Shown here: positions 33,376 through 41,135 of the stretch, piece by piece
Position numbering within the stretch: the stretch's first letter is position 1
How the letters are laid out: every line of letters begins with the position of its first letter
DNA from: CAYTEO01 sp964436825
GTDB taxonomy: Bacteria; Krumholzibacteriota; Krumholzibacteriia; LZORAL124-64-63
Direction: 5' to 3'
DNA length: 64,000 nt
Assembly (NCBI GenBank): GCA_964436825.1
Contig: CAYTEO010000001.1
Location: 62,001-126,000 of the forward strand
The notes under the pieces: generated by a model
Told to the model about the DNA's origin: nothing
The model's input: only the letters and a program-made list of their open reading frames with translations
Databases searched by the model: none
Translations under genes and position numbers: made by a program

Positions 33376-34632
33376 CTACTCCTCCGGCCAGCCGGGCCAC
33401 GGCGCGTCGCCCGTGGCGGCGTGGCGCCAGACCCCCGCCAGGGCCGTCGCCGCGGCCAGCTGGCGGTTTCTCTCCCTGCCGGCCGGGAAGCGCCGCCGCA
33501 GCGACCAGGTTCCCTGCGGTGAGGCGACCGCGAACCAGGTCGTCCCCACCGGCTTCTCCGGACTGCCGCCGCCCGGACCGGCGATGCCGGTGACCGCGAC
33601 GGCGACGTCTGCGCCGCAGGCGCGACGGGCGCCGGCGGCCATCGCCTCGGCGACACCGCGGCTGACGGCCCCCTCCCGCGCCAGCAGCGCAGCGGGAACC
33701 CCCAGGAGCCCCTCCTTGACCGCGTTGGCATAGGCGACGACCCCGCCGCGGAAGACGTCCGAGGCACCGGGGACGTCGGTCACCGCCGCGGCCACCAGCC
33801 CGCCGGTGCACGACTCGGCCGCCGCCAGCGTCCAGCCGCGCCTGCGCAGGGCGGCCAGGACGACCTCCGGCAGATCCTCCCCGTCGACGGCGTAGAGGTG
33901 GGGACCGCACGCCTCGCGCAGCCGGGCCGCCAGCTCGTCGCCCGCCCCCGCCCCTTCCGGCGGCAGGACCACCTGGAGATCGACCCCCCAGCGGCTCAGC
34001 CACCACGACCAGGCCGGACCGGGATGGGCGGCACGCAGCGGCTCGGTCCGCCGCCCCAGCTCGGGTTCGGACAGACCGACCGTCCGCAGCCGGAGGACGC
34101 TCGCCTCCTGCGCGACGCTGCCCCGCTCCCGCAGCCAGGCGGCGACGGCGGGCCAGAGGCCCCGGACCTCGGCCGGCACCCCGGGCAGCAGGACGACGAG
34201 CCGACCGGCGGCCTCCCCGACCACCGCGGGGGCCGTGCCCAGGGGATTGGCCAGGGCGCTGAACCCCTCCGGCAGCCGGGCCTGGCGGGCCAGGTGGGGG
34301 CCGAAGGTGCGACCTGACTGCCGGGCGCGCCGACGGAGCCGCTCCAGCGTCTCCGGGTCCTCCACCAGCGACCGGCCGGCCCACCCGGCCACGGCCGCGA
34401 CGGTCAGGTCGTCCGGCGTCGGCCCCAGACCGCCGGTGACGACGACCAGGGCCTGAGGCGGCGCGGCGTCCAGTGCCGCCGCGATGGCGTCCGCGGAGTC
34501 GGGCACGACACTGACCCGCCCGACTGCCAGCCCCAGCCGCAGCAGCCGACGCTGGAGCCAGGGCGAGTTCGTGTCGACGGTCCGGCCGCACAGCAGCTCG
34601 TCGCCGACCGCGATCTGGACGACCGGGCGCAT
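33376..34632 (-). CDS. cinA: CinA-like competence/NMN amidase protein
   Basis: A 418-residue two-domain protein. The N-terminal molybdopterin-binding-like COG1058 domain has GDELLCGRTVDTNSPWLQRRL and VTGGLGPTPDDLT. The C-terminal PncC amidase domain (from about 260) has AAESCTGGLVAAAVTDVPGAS. It recycles nicotinamide mononucleotide and hydrolyses ADP-ribose in characterised members. It follows pgpA by one base. Confidence 0.94.
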   Translation of the reverse strand: MRPVVQIAVGDELLCGRTVDTNSPWLQRRLLRLGLAVGRVSVVPDSADAIAAALDAAPPQALVVVTGGLGPTPDDLTVAAVAGWAGRSLVEDPETLERLRRRARQSGRTFGPHLARQARLPEGFSALANPLGTAPAVVGEAAGRLVVLLPGVPAEVRGLWPAVAAWLRERGSVAQEASVLRLRTVGLSEPELGRRTEPLRAAHPGPAWSWWLSRWGVDLQVVLPPEGAGAGDELAARLREACGPHLYAVDGEDLPEVVLAALRRRGWTLAAAESCTGGLVAAAVTDVPGASDVFRGGVVAYANAVKEGLLGVPAALLAREGAVSRGVAEAMAAGARRACGADVAVAVTGIAGPGGGSPEKPVGTTWFAVASPQGTWSLRRRFPAGRERNRQLAAATALAGVWRHAATGDAPWPGWPEE

Positions 34633-34633
34633 C

Positions 34634-35083
34634 CTACCACCCCGTCAGGCGCAGGGTCGCCATCAGCAGGATGTGGGCGTAGACACCGGCCAGCAGGTCG
34701 TCGGCCATGATCCCCCACCCCATGGGCAACCGCTCCAGCTGGCGGATGGGGGTCGGCTTGAGGATGTCGGTGAAGCGGAACCAGAGGAACCCGGCCAGCC
34801 ACCCCTGCCACCCGGTGGAGACCCCCAGGTAGGTGACGAGCATCCCGGCCACCTCGTCGACGACGACCAGCGACGGGTCGGTCCCCCGCTCCCGGGCGAC
34901 GAACGTCGCGGCCGGCACGCCGACGGCGACGACCAGCAGCAGCAGGACGACCTGCAGCGCCAGCGGCACGGGCGAGGCCCACCACCAGAGCAGACCGACG
35001 GCGAGGCTGGCGACGGTGGCCGGCGCGACCGGCGCGTAGCCGGTCCCCAGGAAAGTGGCGACGGCATAGACGAGACGGCGCAC
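34634..35083 (-). CDS. pgpA: Phosphatidylglycerophosphatase A
   Basis: A 149-residue membrane phosphatase with GTGYAPVAPAT near residue 13, VVVDEVAGM (the Asp-Glu catalytic region, about 72-80) and FRFTDILKPTPIRQLE. It makes phosphatidylglycerol. The start is GTG. It precedes cinA as in many genomes. Confidence 0.93.
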   Translation of the reverse strand: MRRLVYAVATFLGTGYAPVAPATVASLAVGLLWWWASPVPLALQVVLLLLVVAVGVPAATFVARERGTDPSLVVVDEVAGMLVTYLGVSTGWQGWLAGFLWFRFTDILKPTPIRQLERLPMGWGIMADDLLAGVYAHILLMATLRLTGW

Positions 35084-35186
35084 GGGACCCTCCCGGACGA
35101 GACACGGGGAAACGGACGCTGGCGCAGGGGACCATAGGCGGGACCGGGCGCGTGGTCAACATTCCGCTGCCCGGTCGGGGCGGGTC

Positions 35187-35744
35187 TCAGCGAGGCGGCA
35201 GCCGCTCCAGCAGGGCGTCGAGACTCTCGGTGACCCCCTCGCCGCGGTCCGCGCGGGCGGGAACGACCGGGACGTGCGGCGGGTCGAGCCGGCGGCGCAG
35301 CTCGACCACCGGGAGCGCCGTCGGGTCGTCGAGGCGGTTGAGCTGCAGGGCGATGGGGAAACGGGCCGGCTGCCAGCCCAGGTCCAGGAGGTGACGACCC
35401 AGCTCGTCCAGCAAGACGAGGTTCGCCTCCTGGCGCTCGGCCCGCGCGTCGGCGACGAAGACGGCCCCGTCGGCGCCGCGCAGCAGGCGGCGCCGCACCT
35501 CGCTGCAGCGCAGGCGGCCGGGAGCGGCCAGCAGGTGGAGCCGCCGGGTCGCGGCGGGCGGGCCGTAGTCCAGCGGCAGGAACTCCCAGGCGGCGCCGGG
35601 GACGCCGGGGACCGGGTAGACGGTCAACGCGGCAGGATCCCCGCCGGCCAGGGCCAGCAGGTTGGCCGTCTTGCCGCCGAGGCCCGGTCCGAGATAGATG
35701 ACGACCGGCGGTCGCGGGTCCGCCGCGGGGGGATCGATCGCCAC
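35187..35744 (-). CDS. MglA-like small Ras-type GTPase
   Basis: A 185-residue GTPase with P-loop GPGLGGKT (19-26), the variant used by MglA/gliding GTPases, and LQLNRLD as the NKxD-like element. The LLDELGRHLLDLG segment also fits MglA. MglA sets polarity and motility in Myxococcus, with a Roadblock-family MglB as its activator; no MglB-like gene was seen nearby. The start is taken as GTG at 35744 after AGGAGG, rather than an ATG 15 codons upstream without a good site. Function beyond GTP binding is unknown. Confidence 0.75.
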   Translation of the reverse strand: MAIDPPAADPRPPVVIYLGPGLGGKTANLLALAGGDPAALTVYPVPGVPGAAWEFLPLDYGPPAATRRLHLLAAPGRLRCSEVRRRLLRGADGAVFVADARAERQEANLVLLDELGRHLLDLGWQPARFPIALQLNRLDDPTALPVVELRRRLDPPHVPVVPARADRGEGVTESLDALLERLPPR

Positions 35745-35825
35745 GTCACGCCTCCTGGAGGTGCCGTTCGGTGCGGTACCGCTCTCCACCGGTTGTCGGC
35801 AAGGCGATGGGGCCCCTTAGCGGTC

Positions 35826-36464
35826 TCAGAGGGAACGACGGAACTGGAAGGCGCGCTGCAGGGTCGCGGAGTCGGTGTAGGCCAGGCTGCTGCCGACGGG
35901 GATGCCCACGGCCAGACGGGTGATCGCCACCGGCTGCCCCTCCAGCAGGCGCTGGATGTAGAGGGCCGTCGTCTCCCCCTCGACGCTCGTGTCCAGGGCC
36001 AGGATCAGCTCGCCGACCCCGTCCTCGGCGATCCGCGCCAGGAGGCGGTCGAACGGCAGGTCCTCCACCCGCACTCCCTCCAGGGGCGAGAGGAGGCGCC
36101 CCAGGACGAAATAACGGCCCCTGTAGAAGCCGCCGCGCTCCAGGGGCAGGATGTCCACCGGCGAGGCGACGACGCACAGCAGCGAACCGTCGCGGGCGGC
36201 ACTGCTGCAGATGGCACAGGGATCGGCCTCGGTCAGGGCGCCGCAGCGACTACAGAAGCGGACCTGCCGGCGGGCCGTCGTGACGGCCTCGGCCAGCTCG
36301 GCACCGGTCTCGTCGTCCGGGGAGACCAGGGTCAGGGCGATCCGGGTCGCCGACTTGCGCCCCAGCCCCGGCAGGCGGGCCAGCAGACGGACCAGTCGTT
36401 CCAGGGCGGGCGACTGGAACTCGCCGCCGGGCAGATCACCGCGGCTGCCGTCGCGCCCCGACAT
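35826..36464 (-). CDS. recR: Recombination protein RecR
   Basis: A 212-residue RecR: HhH region (LARLPGLGRKSATRIAL), zinc finger CSRCGALTEADPCAIC (about 71-86), Toprim domain (LCVVASPVDILPLE, FYRGRYFVLGRLLSP) and Walker-B-like end. It loads RecA at gaps with RecFO. It follows ybaB by one base, in the conserved dnaX-ybaB-recR order. Confidence 0.96.
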   Translation of the reverse strand: MSGRDGSRGDLPGGEFQSPALERLVRLLARLPGLGRKSATRIALTLVSPDDETGAELAEAVTTARRQVRFCSRCGALTEADPCAICSSAARDGSLLCVVASPVDILPLERGGFYRGRYFVLGRLLSPLEGVRVEDLPFDRLLARIAEDGVGELILALDTSVEGETTALYIQRLLEGQPVAITRLAVGIPVGSSLAYTDSATLQRAFQFRRSL

Positions 36465-36465
36465 C

Positions 36466-36780
36466 CTAGAGTCCCGGGATTCCCGGCAGGCCGAGCCCGC
36501 CGGTGACGGCTCCCATCTCCTGCTGGACCAGCTCGTCGACCTTGCGCGTCGCCTCGTTGATAGCGGCGACGATCAGGTCCTGCAGGAACTCCACGTCGTC
36601 GGGATCGACGGCCGCGGGCTGGATCTCCAGCGAGACCAGCTCGTGCTTCCCGTTCATCGTCACGCGGACCTGACCACCGGCCACCTCGGCGTCGACGGTC
36701 TTGCGGGCCAGTTCCTCCTGGACCGCGGCCATGCGCTTCTGCATCTCCTGGGCCTGCTTCATCAGGGCACGGATGTCCAT
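36466..36780 (-). CDS. YbaB/EbfC nucleoid-associated protein
   Basis: A 104-residue protein with MKQAQEMQKRMAAVQEELARKTV and a VRVTMNGKHELVSLEI beta core, the YbaB/EbfC fold that binds DNA as a tweezer-like dimer. The ATG at 36780 starts this family's N-terminus and lies 34 bases after dnaX. Confidence 0.94.
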   Translation of the reverse strand: MDIRALMKQAQEMQKRMAAVQEELARKTVDAEVAGGQVRVTMNGKHELVSLEIQPAAVDPDDVEFLQDLIVAAINEATRKVDELVQQEMGAVTGGLGLPGIPGL

Positions 36781-36814
36781 CTCGTCCTCCGCTGGGATGA
36801 TCCGGGGGCGGCGC

Positions 36815-38566
36815 TCAGCCGGCGCCCGGGTCGGGTTGCCGGTCCGAGGATGACGCCGGCCGGCGGAGCCAGTCGTCCTGTTCGCTGTCGGGTACGACCT
36901 CGCCGTCCAGGACACCGGCGACGGCGTCCAGGTCGGGGTCACGGCGTCGCGCACTCTCCAGTTCCTCCTGGAGCGTGGGCGCCACCTGGCGGCGCAGCTG
37001 CTCGCGCTCCCGTCGCTGCTGCGGGGGATCGACCACAGCGACCCGGTCCAGTTCCAGGTCGCGGCCGAAGGCCCGCCGGATCTCCTGGGCCAGGACCTCC
37101 TGCTGCTGCTGGAGCTGGGACCAGTGGAACGTCTTGTCCGCCGGCAGGGTCAGCCGCAGCACACTATCGCCCACCAGCTCGGGCCACCCCTCCAGCAGGC
37201 AGGCGGCCAGTCCCGGCTGGCGCTGCAGCATCTGCTGCAGGAAGGACGACCAGCCGGGTACGGCGACGGTCGCCCCGCCTGTGGACCGGGGCTCCGGCGG
37301 TGGCGTCTCCGGCGCCGGCGCGACCGCGGCGGCCGGGTGCGCCGAGACATCGGCGGTCCCGCCGCCGGGGACGGAACGGGAGGCCTGGCTGGTCCCGGCT
37401 GCGGCGCCGCCGCCACCGGCCAGGGGCTGCCCCGTCAACTGCTCCAGGCGCCGGACCAGGTCCGACAGCAGGACCCGCGATTCCAGCAGGGCCAGCTCGA
37501 CCAGCAGCGCCTCCAGCAGGACCCGGGGCTGGGGGCTGCGTGCCATCCTCTCGCGGGCGACGGCGGCCCGCTCCAGCATGGCCAGCAGGTCCTGGGGCGA
37601 CCAGTGGGCCGCTTGCTCGGCGAGGCGGCGGATCTGGTCGGCGGTCAGGCTCAGGCCCTCGCCCAGCTGCGGGGCCACCCGCAGCAGCAGCAGGTGCCGC
37701 AGGTCCTCCAGCAGGCCGCGGGCGAAGTCGTCCAGGCTCTGCCCCGCCGCGAGGGTCCGTTCCAGGACCGCGAGGGCGGCCGCCGGGTCGCGGGCCTGCA
37801 GCGCCTCGTTCAGCTCGGTGTAGACCTCGGTGCGGACCAGGCCGAACAGCTCGACGACGTCCTGCTCGGTGACCTCCCCCTCGCTGGCGGCCAGGACCTG
37901 GTCCAGGATGCTCAGCGCGTCGCGCATGCTCCCCTCGGCCTGGGCGACGATCAGCCGCAGCGCCTCCGGCGCCAGGCTCACCCCCTCGGCGGCGACGATC
38001 TCGCCGATCCTTCCCTCCAGCTCCTCGCGCGACAGCAGCCGGAAGTCGAACCGCTGGCAGCGCGAGAGGATGGTGCGGGGGATCCGGTTGGGCTCGGTCG
38101 TGGCGAAGAAGAAGAAGACGCGGGCCGGGGGTTCCTCGAGGATCTTCAACAGGGCGTTGAAGGCCCCCTTCGACAGCATGTGGACCTCGTCGATGATGAA
38201 CACCCGGCTCGAGCCCTGGGACGGCTGGTAGAGGGCCATGTCCCGCAGCTCGCGGATGTTGTCGACCCCGGTGTGGGAGGCGGCGTCGATCTCCAGGACG
38301 TCCAGGTAGGTGCCGGCAGCGATGGACCGGCAGACCTCGCACTCCCCGCACGGATCGTCGCCGCGGCGGTCGGTGCAGTTGAGGGCCTTGGCCAGCAGGC
38401 GGGCGACGGTCGTCTTGCCGCAGCCGCGCGGCCCGGCGAAGAGGTAGGCGTGGGAGAGCTTGTCCTTGCGGACGGCCGCCTGCAGGGTCCGCACGACGTG
38501 CTCCTGCCCCACCATCTCGGCGAAGGTCCGGGGCCGGTACTTGCGGGCCAGGGCGTGATAGGACAT
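36815..38566 (-). CDS. dnaX: DNA polymerase III subunit gamma/tau
   Basis: A 583-residue clamp-loader ATPase: Walker A GPRGCGKT (45-52), zinc cysteines Cys64, Cys73, Cys76 and Cys79, IIDEVHMLSKGAFNALLK and the SRC sensor region. Residues beyond about 370 are Pro/Ala/Gly-rich and variable, as in tau C-terminal domains. No A-rich frameshift signal was seen. It lies between ffs and ybaB in a widely conserved order. Confidence 0.96.
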   Translation of the reverse strand: MSYHALARKYRPRTFAEMVGQEHVVRTLQAAVRKDKLSHAYLFAGPRGCGKTTVARLLAKALNCTDRRGDDPCGECEVCRSIAAGTYLDVLEIDAASHTGVDNIRELRDMALYQPSQGSSRVFIIDEVHMLSKGAFNALLKILEEPPARVFFFFATTEPNRIPRTILSRCQRFDFRLLSREELEGRIGEIVAAEGVSLAPEALRLIVAQAEGSMRDALSILDQVLAASEGEVTEQDVVELFGLVRTEVYTELNEALQARDPAAALAVLERTLAAGQSLDDFARGLLEDLRHLLLLRVAPQLGEGLSLTADQIRRLAEQAAHWSPQDLLAMLERAAVARERMARSPQPRVLLEALLVELALLESRVLLSDLVRRLEQLTGQPLAGGGGAAAGTSQASRSVPGGGTADVSAHPAAAVAPAPETPPPEPRSTGGATVAVPGWSSFLQQMLQRQPGLAACLLEGWPELVGDSVLRLTLPADKTFHWSQLQQQQEVLAQEIRRAFGRDLELDRVAVVDPPQQRREREQLRRQVAPTLQEELESARRRDPDLDAVAGVLDGEVVPDSEQDDWLRRPASSSDRQPDPGAG

Positions 38567-38591
38567 GACCCCTCGGCTGCAGGCTGGAGAC

Positions 38592-38700
38592 GGTTGGGAG
38601 GGCCAGGCTTACGGCGCACACGCCGACGGACGCGTACCGCTGCTACCTTCCGGTCCTGACGGGGTTGGCTGGCCGGCGTCGCACCGGGCCTGGCCCAACC
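38592..38700 (-). ncRNA. ffs: SRP RNA (4.5S, small type)
   Basis: The minus strand carries the SRP domain-IV core GTCAGGACCGGAAGGTAGCAG at the apex of a long rod. The ends pair as GGTTGGGCCAGGC with GCCTGGCCC and CCCAACC. It lies just upstream of dnaX, its usual place. Ends were set from the outermost pairing. The core is split here as GTCAGG, GGAAGG and AGCAG for reading. Confidence 0.93.
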
Positions 38701-38730
38701 GTGGCGCGGCGTTTCACCGCGCAGGCGAGG

Positions 38731-38806
38731 TGGTGGAGATGATCGGACTCGAACCGACGACCCCTTCGTTGCGAACGAAGTGCTCTCCCAACTGAGCTAC
38801 ATCCCC
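38731..38806 (-). tRNA. tRNA-Ala (CGC)
   Basis: Acceptor GGGGATG/CATCTCC has the G3-U70 wobble that marks alanine. Anticodon stem CTTCG/CGAAG holds loop TTCGCAA, anticodon CGC. CCA is encoded (38733-38731). Confidence 0.96.
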
Positions 38807-38826
38807 ACCGAACCTGTCATCTTCCG

Positions 38827-38916
38827 TGGCGGAGAGGCTGGGATTCGAACCCAGGGAGCACCGAGGTGCTCAACGGTTTTCGAGACCGCCCCGTTCAACC
38901 ACTCCGGCACCTCTCC
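38827..38916 (-). tRNA. tRNA-Ser (CGA)
   Basis: Acceptor GGAGAGG/CCTCTCC, discriminator G, encoded CCA, anticodon loop CTCGAAA (CGA) and a long variable arm (GAGCACC/GGTGCTC) typical of serine. GGTTCGAATCC forms the T arm. Confidence 0.96.
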
Positions 38917-38934
38917 GCGATCCGGGGGCAGGGC

Positions 38935-39023
38935 TGGCGGAGAGTCAGGGATTCGAACCCTGGGTACCTTGCGGTACACACGATTTCCAGTCGTGCCGAT
39001 TCGACCACTCTCGCAACTCTCCG
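38935..39023 (-). tRNA. tRNA-Ser (GGA)
   Basis: Acceptor GGAGAGT/ACTCTCC, discriminator G, encoded CCA, anticodon stem CACGA/TCGTG with loop CTGGAAA (GGA), and a long variable arm (GTACCGCAAGGTAC). Confidence 0.96.
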
Positions 39024-39103
39024 CCCTGCCTGCGGACGCCGTAAGATAGCACGGGACCGGGGCGAAATCAACTCGCCGCGCCGACGAAACACCGGGCGGG
39101 AGT

Positions 39104-39601
39104 TCAGGTTCCCTCCCTGCCGCGCAGCCGGCGGAAGAAGGCGCGCAGCAGCTCGGCGCACTCGTCGGCCAGGACCCCTTCGACGACCTCGCAGTCCAGG
39201 TTGTAGGGGTTGTCCGCGAGGAGGCGCCGCGCGGAGACGACCGCCCCCGCCCGCGGATCCCTGGCCCCGAAGACGAGACACGACGGCCGCGCCAGCAGGA
39301 TCGCGCCCGCGCACATGGTGCACGGTTCGAGGGTGGCGTAGAGGGTGCAGCCGTCCAGGCGCCAGTCGCCCAGCGTCGCCGCGGCGGCCCCTAGGGCCAG
39401 GATCTCGGCATGGGCCGTCGGGTCGCCCAGGGCCTCGACCTGGTTGTGGCCGCGGCCCAGCAGCCGCCCGTCGCGGACGACGACGGCGCCGACCGGCACA
39501 TCTCCCGCCGCGGCCGCCTCCCTGGCCTCGGCCAAGGCCAGCGTCATCCAGCGCTCGTGCGTGTCGTCCCCGGTCCGCGGGCTGCTTTCCTCGATCACCA
39601 T
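39104..39601 (-). CDS. tadA: tRNA-specific adenosine-34 deaminase
   Basis: A 165-residue zinc deaminase with HAE (64-66) and PCTMC (Cys94, Cys97). It converts A34 of tRNA-Arg(ACG) to inosine, and a tRNA-Arg(ACG) gene lies 60 bases upstream on the same strand. Length and ATG start are normal; a GGAG site precedes the start. Its place beside serine tRNAs, ffs and dnaX is typical. Confidence 0.96.
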   Translation of the reverse strand: MVIEESSPRTGDDTHERWMTLALAEAREAAAAGDVPVGAVVVRDGRLLGRGHNQVEALGDPTAHAEILALGAAAATLGDWRLDGCTLYATLEPCTMCAGAILLARPSCLVFGARDPRAGAVVSARRLLADNPYNLDCEVVEGVLADECAELLRAFFRRLRGREGT

Positions 39602-39632
39602 CGTTCCGGCTCCAGGTCCCCTTCAGTGCAAT

Positions 39633-39655
39633 GGCGCCCGCCGTCGGCGGGCGCC
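39633..39655. terminator. GC hairpin between tRNA-Arg and tadA
   Basis: A perfect 10-pair stem (GGCGCCCGCC/GGCGGGCGCC, loop GTC). It lacks a U-tract on the minus strand, where tRNA-Arg would need it, and has only TTT on the plus strand. It may be a processing or weak termination structure. Confidence 0.35.
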
Positions 39656-39661
39656 TTTCCG

Positions 39662-39738
39662 TGGTGCGCCCAGGAGGAGTCGAACCCCCAACCTTCTGAT
39701 CCGTAGTCAGATGCTCTATCCAGTTGAGCTATGGGCGC
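39662..39738 (-). tRNA. tRNA-Arg (ACG), copy 1
   Basis: Acceptor GCGCCCA/TGGGCGC, discriminator A, encoded CCA, anticodon stem TCTGA/TCAGA with loop CTACGGA (ACG). It is identical to the copy at 44602-44678 except for one base at position 72. A strong promoter (39748-39776) lies 9 bases upstream. Confidence 0.97.
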
Positions 39739-39747
39739 GCGGGCGGG

Positions 39748-39776
39748 AATATATCAGCTTCCCGGTCGATCGGCAA
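39748..39776 (-). promoter_or_regulatory. Promoter of tRNA-Arg copy 1
   Basis: TTGCCG (39776-39771), 17-base spacer, TATATT (39753-39748), nine bases before the mature tRNA 5' end on the minus strand. Confidence 0.75.
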
Positions 39777-39784
39777 GCTCTCGC

Positions 39785-39809
39785 TTGTGCCCCGGAAAAT
39801 GTGTGTCCG
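39785..39809. repeat. Dispersed 25-base intergenic motif, copy B
   Basis: Matches copy A (15701-15725) at 23 of 25 bases (TTGTGCCCCGG, then AAATGTGT, then TCCG). It lies between the divergent promoters of tRNA-Arg and the nik operon. Confidence 0.6.
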
Positions 39810-39853
39810 TCCCTGACGACCGGCAAACCAGACGTTACAGTGTTAACAGATTC

Positions 39854-39882
39854 TTGACATCCATAAACATTCGTGCCATCTT
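39854..39882 (+). promoter_or_regulatory. Putative promoter of the nik operon
   Basis: A perfect TTGACA (39854-39859) is followed after 17 bases by CATCTT (39877-39882), a weak -10. The NikR palindrome begins 4 bases later, so it would cover the transcription start. The whole 39840-39915 stretch is AT-rich for this genome. Confidence 0.55.
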
Positions 39883-39886
39883 CGCG

Positions 39887-39913
39887 GTGTGAACATTTTA
39901 CAATTGTTCATAC
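39887..39913 (+). promoter_or_regulatory. nikR box: NikR operator
   Basis: GTGTGA-N15-TCATAC, extendable to GTGTGAACA and TGTTCATAC arms with one mismatch. The right half is exactly the E. coli NikR half-site (GTATGA in complement); E. coli spacing is 16. It lies between the promoter and the ribosome site of an operon that ends in nikR, which supports nickel-dependent repression. Confidence 0.8.
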
Positions 39914-39924
39914 GGAGGTCTCCC

Positions 39925-40656
39925 ATGCCGCATCCTTCACGACACCACCACCCCTGGCCGCCCGTGCGGCTGGTTGCGGTCTTCCTGCTGCTGTTCCCGT
40001 CGCTGGCGACCGCCCACTCCCTCTTCTTCACGCACGGGGACGGCGCCTGGCGCCTCGTCCGGGGCCACCCCGGGGACGGTGACACGGGGCCCTGCCACGA
40101 TCTGGTCCATGTCCGCCTCCTGGTCTTCACCGACGGCGGTACGACTCTGCTGGCCGAGACCGACGGGGCCGGCGCCGTCGTCCCCGATTCCCTCCTTCCC
40201 CCCGCCGGTGCCGCCCTGGTCGCCGTCGCCGACTGGGGAGCATGGACCAAGACCCCGGACGGCACCCGGCACGCACCGCCCTCCCGCGTGGACAGCCCCC
40301 TGGAGAGCTGGCGCTCCCTGGAACGGCTCGTCCTGCTGCTCGATCCCGCCGCCCCACCACCCCCCGCCGCAGGCCGGGGGCTGGAGCTGCAGCCGCTGGT
40401 GCCGCCCGCGACGGTCCGCCCCGGCCACAAGCTCCGGGTCCGGGTCACCCTGGACGGCGCGCCAGTGGCCGGGGTGCCGGTGGCCTACGGCGAGGACGTC
40501 CGCGGCGTCACCGACGACCGCGGCGAGATCAACATCCGGCTGCGCCACGGCGGACTGCAGCTCCTGCGGGCCAGCCTGCGGCGGCCTGATCCGTCCGGCA
40601 CGTGCGACCGTCTCGTACGGTCCGCGACCCTGCAGTTCGACCTGGAGGATCGCTGA
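39925..40656 (+). CDS. NikK-like periplasmic DUF4198 protein
   Basis: A 243-residue exported protein: His-rich start (PHPSRHHHPW), signal peptide to about ATAHS, then beta-rich DUF4198-type sequence with HSLFFTHGDGAW and a C-terminal carboxypeptidase-regulatory-like repeat (GVPVAYGEDVRGVTDDRGEI). DUF4198 proteins accompany ECF nickel transporters as NikK, an extracytoplasmic accessory. The ATG at 39925 follows GGAGG; an earlier ATG lies inside the operator and is rejected. First gene of the nik operon. Confidence 0.75.
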   Translation: MPHPSRHHHPWPPVRLVAVFLLLFPSLATAHSLFFTHGDGAWRLVRGHPGDGDTGPCHDLVHVRLLVFTDGGTTLLAETDGAGAVVPDSLLPPAGAALVAVADWGAWTKTPDGTRHAPPSRVDSPLESWRSLERLVLLLDPAAPPPPAAGRGLELQPLVPPATVRPGHKLRVRVTLDGAPVAGVPVAYGEDVRGVTDDRGEINIRLRHGGLQLLRASLRRPDPSGTCDRLVRSATLQFDLEDR

Positions 40657-41135
40657 TGCGCGCGCGCGCGGCAGTCCCCTGCCGCTTCCTGCTGGCCGCC
40701 CTCCTGTTGGTCGGCTGGGCCAGCTCCGCGGGAGCCCACGCCGTCACCCACCGGGTGACCTACCGGCAGGCCGTCGTCGTCACGGCGACCTACGCCGACG
40801 GCGAGCCTCTCTCCTTCGAGCGATGCGAGGTGACGCCGCCGGACAGCGCCGCGGTGCTGCTGGCCGGCCGGACCGACCGGTTCGGGCGGGTCGTCTTCGT
40901 GCCCGACCGGCCCGGGGACTGGCGGGTCCGGGTCTGGTCGGAGGACGGCCACGGCCTCGACCTGCGGGTTCCGGTGCCGGCGTCGCTGATCGCCGACACC
41001 GCGTCGGTGTCATCACCACCGGGCGAGCAACGGGGACCCGGTGTCCCGCGCCTGGTCAGGATCATCATCGGGGTCGTCATCCTCATGGCCGTCGCCTGGC
41101 TGGTGGCACCCCACAGACGGGGAGGTCGTCCATGA
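40656..41135 (+). CDS. NikL-like membrane-anchored protein
   Basis: A 159-residue protein: signal peptide ending near AGAHA, a beta domain (VVVTATYADGEPLSFERCEV, GRTDRFGRVVFVPDRPGDWRV) and a C-terminal membrane helix (about 132-150, LVRIIIGVVILMAVAWLV) ending in basic residues. This matches NikL, which with NikK replaces NikN in some nickel ECF systems. It is coupled to the previous gene by TGATG and to the next by ATGA. Confidence 0.72.
   Translation: MRARAAVPCRFLLAALLLVGWASSAGAHAVTHRVTYRQAVVVTATYADGEPLSFERCEVTPPDSAAVLLAGRTDRFGRVVFVPDRPGDWRVRVWSEDGHGLDLRVPVPASLIADTASVSSPPGEQRGPGVPRLVRIIIGVVILMAVAWLVAPHRRGGRP

Noticed and set aside
36815..38566. Programmed frameshift producing a short gamma subunit of dnaX
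   Set aside because: No A-rich slippery heptamer or following pseudoknot was seen; the gene reads through as one tau-like product.
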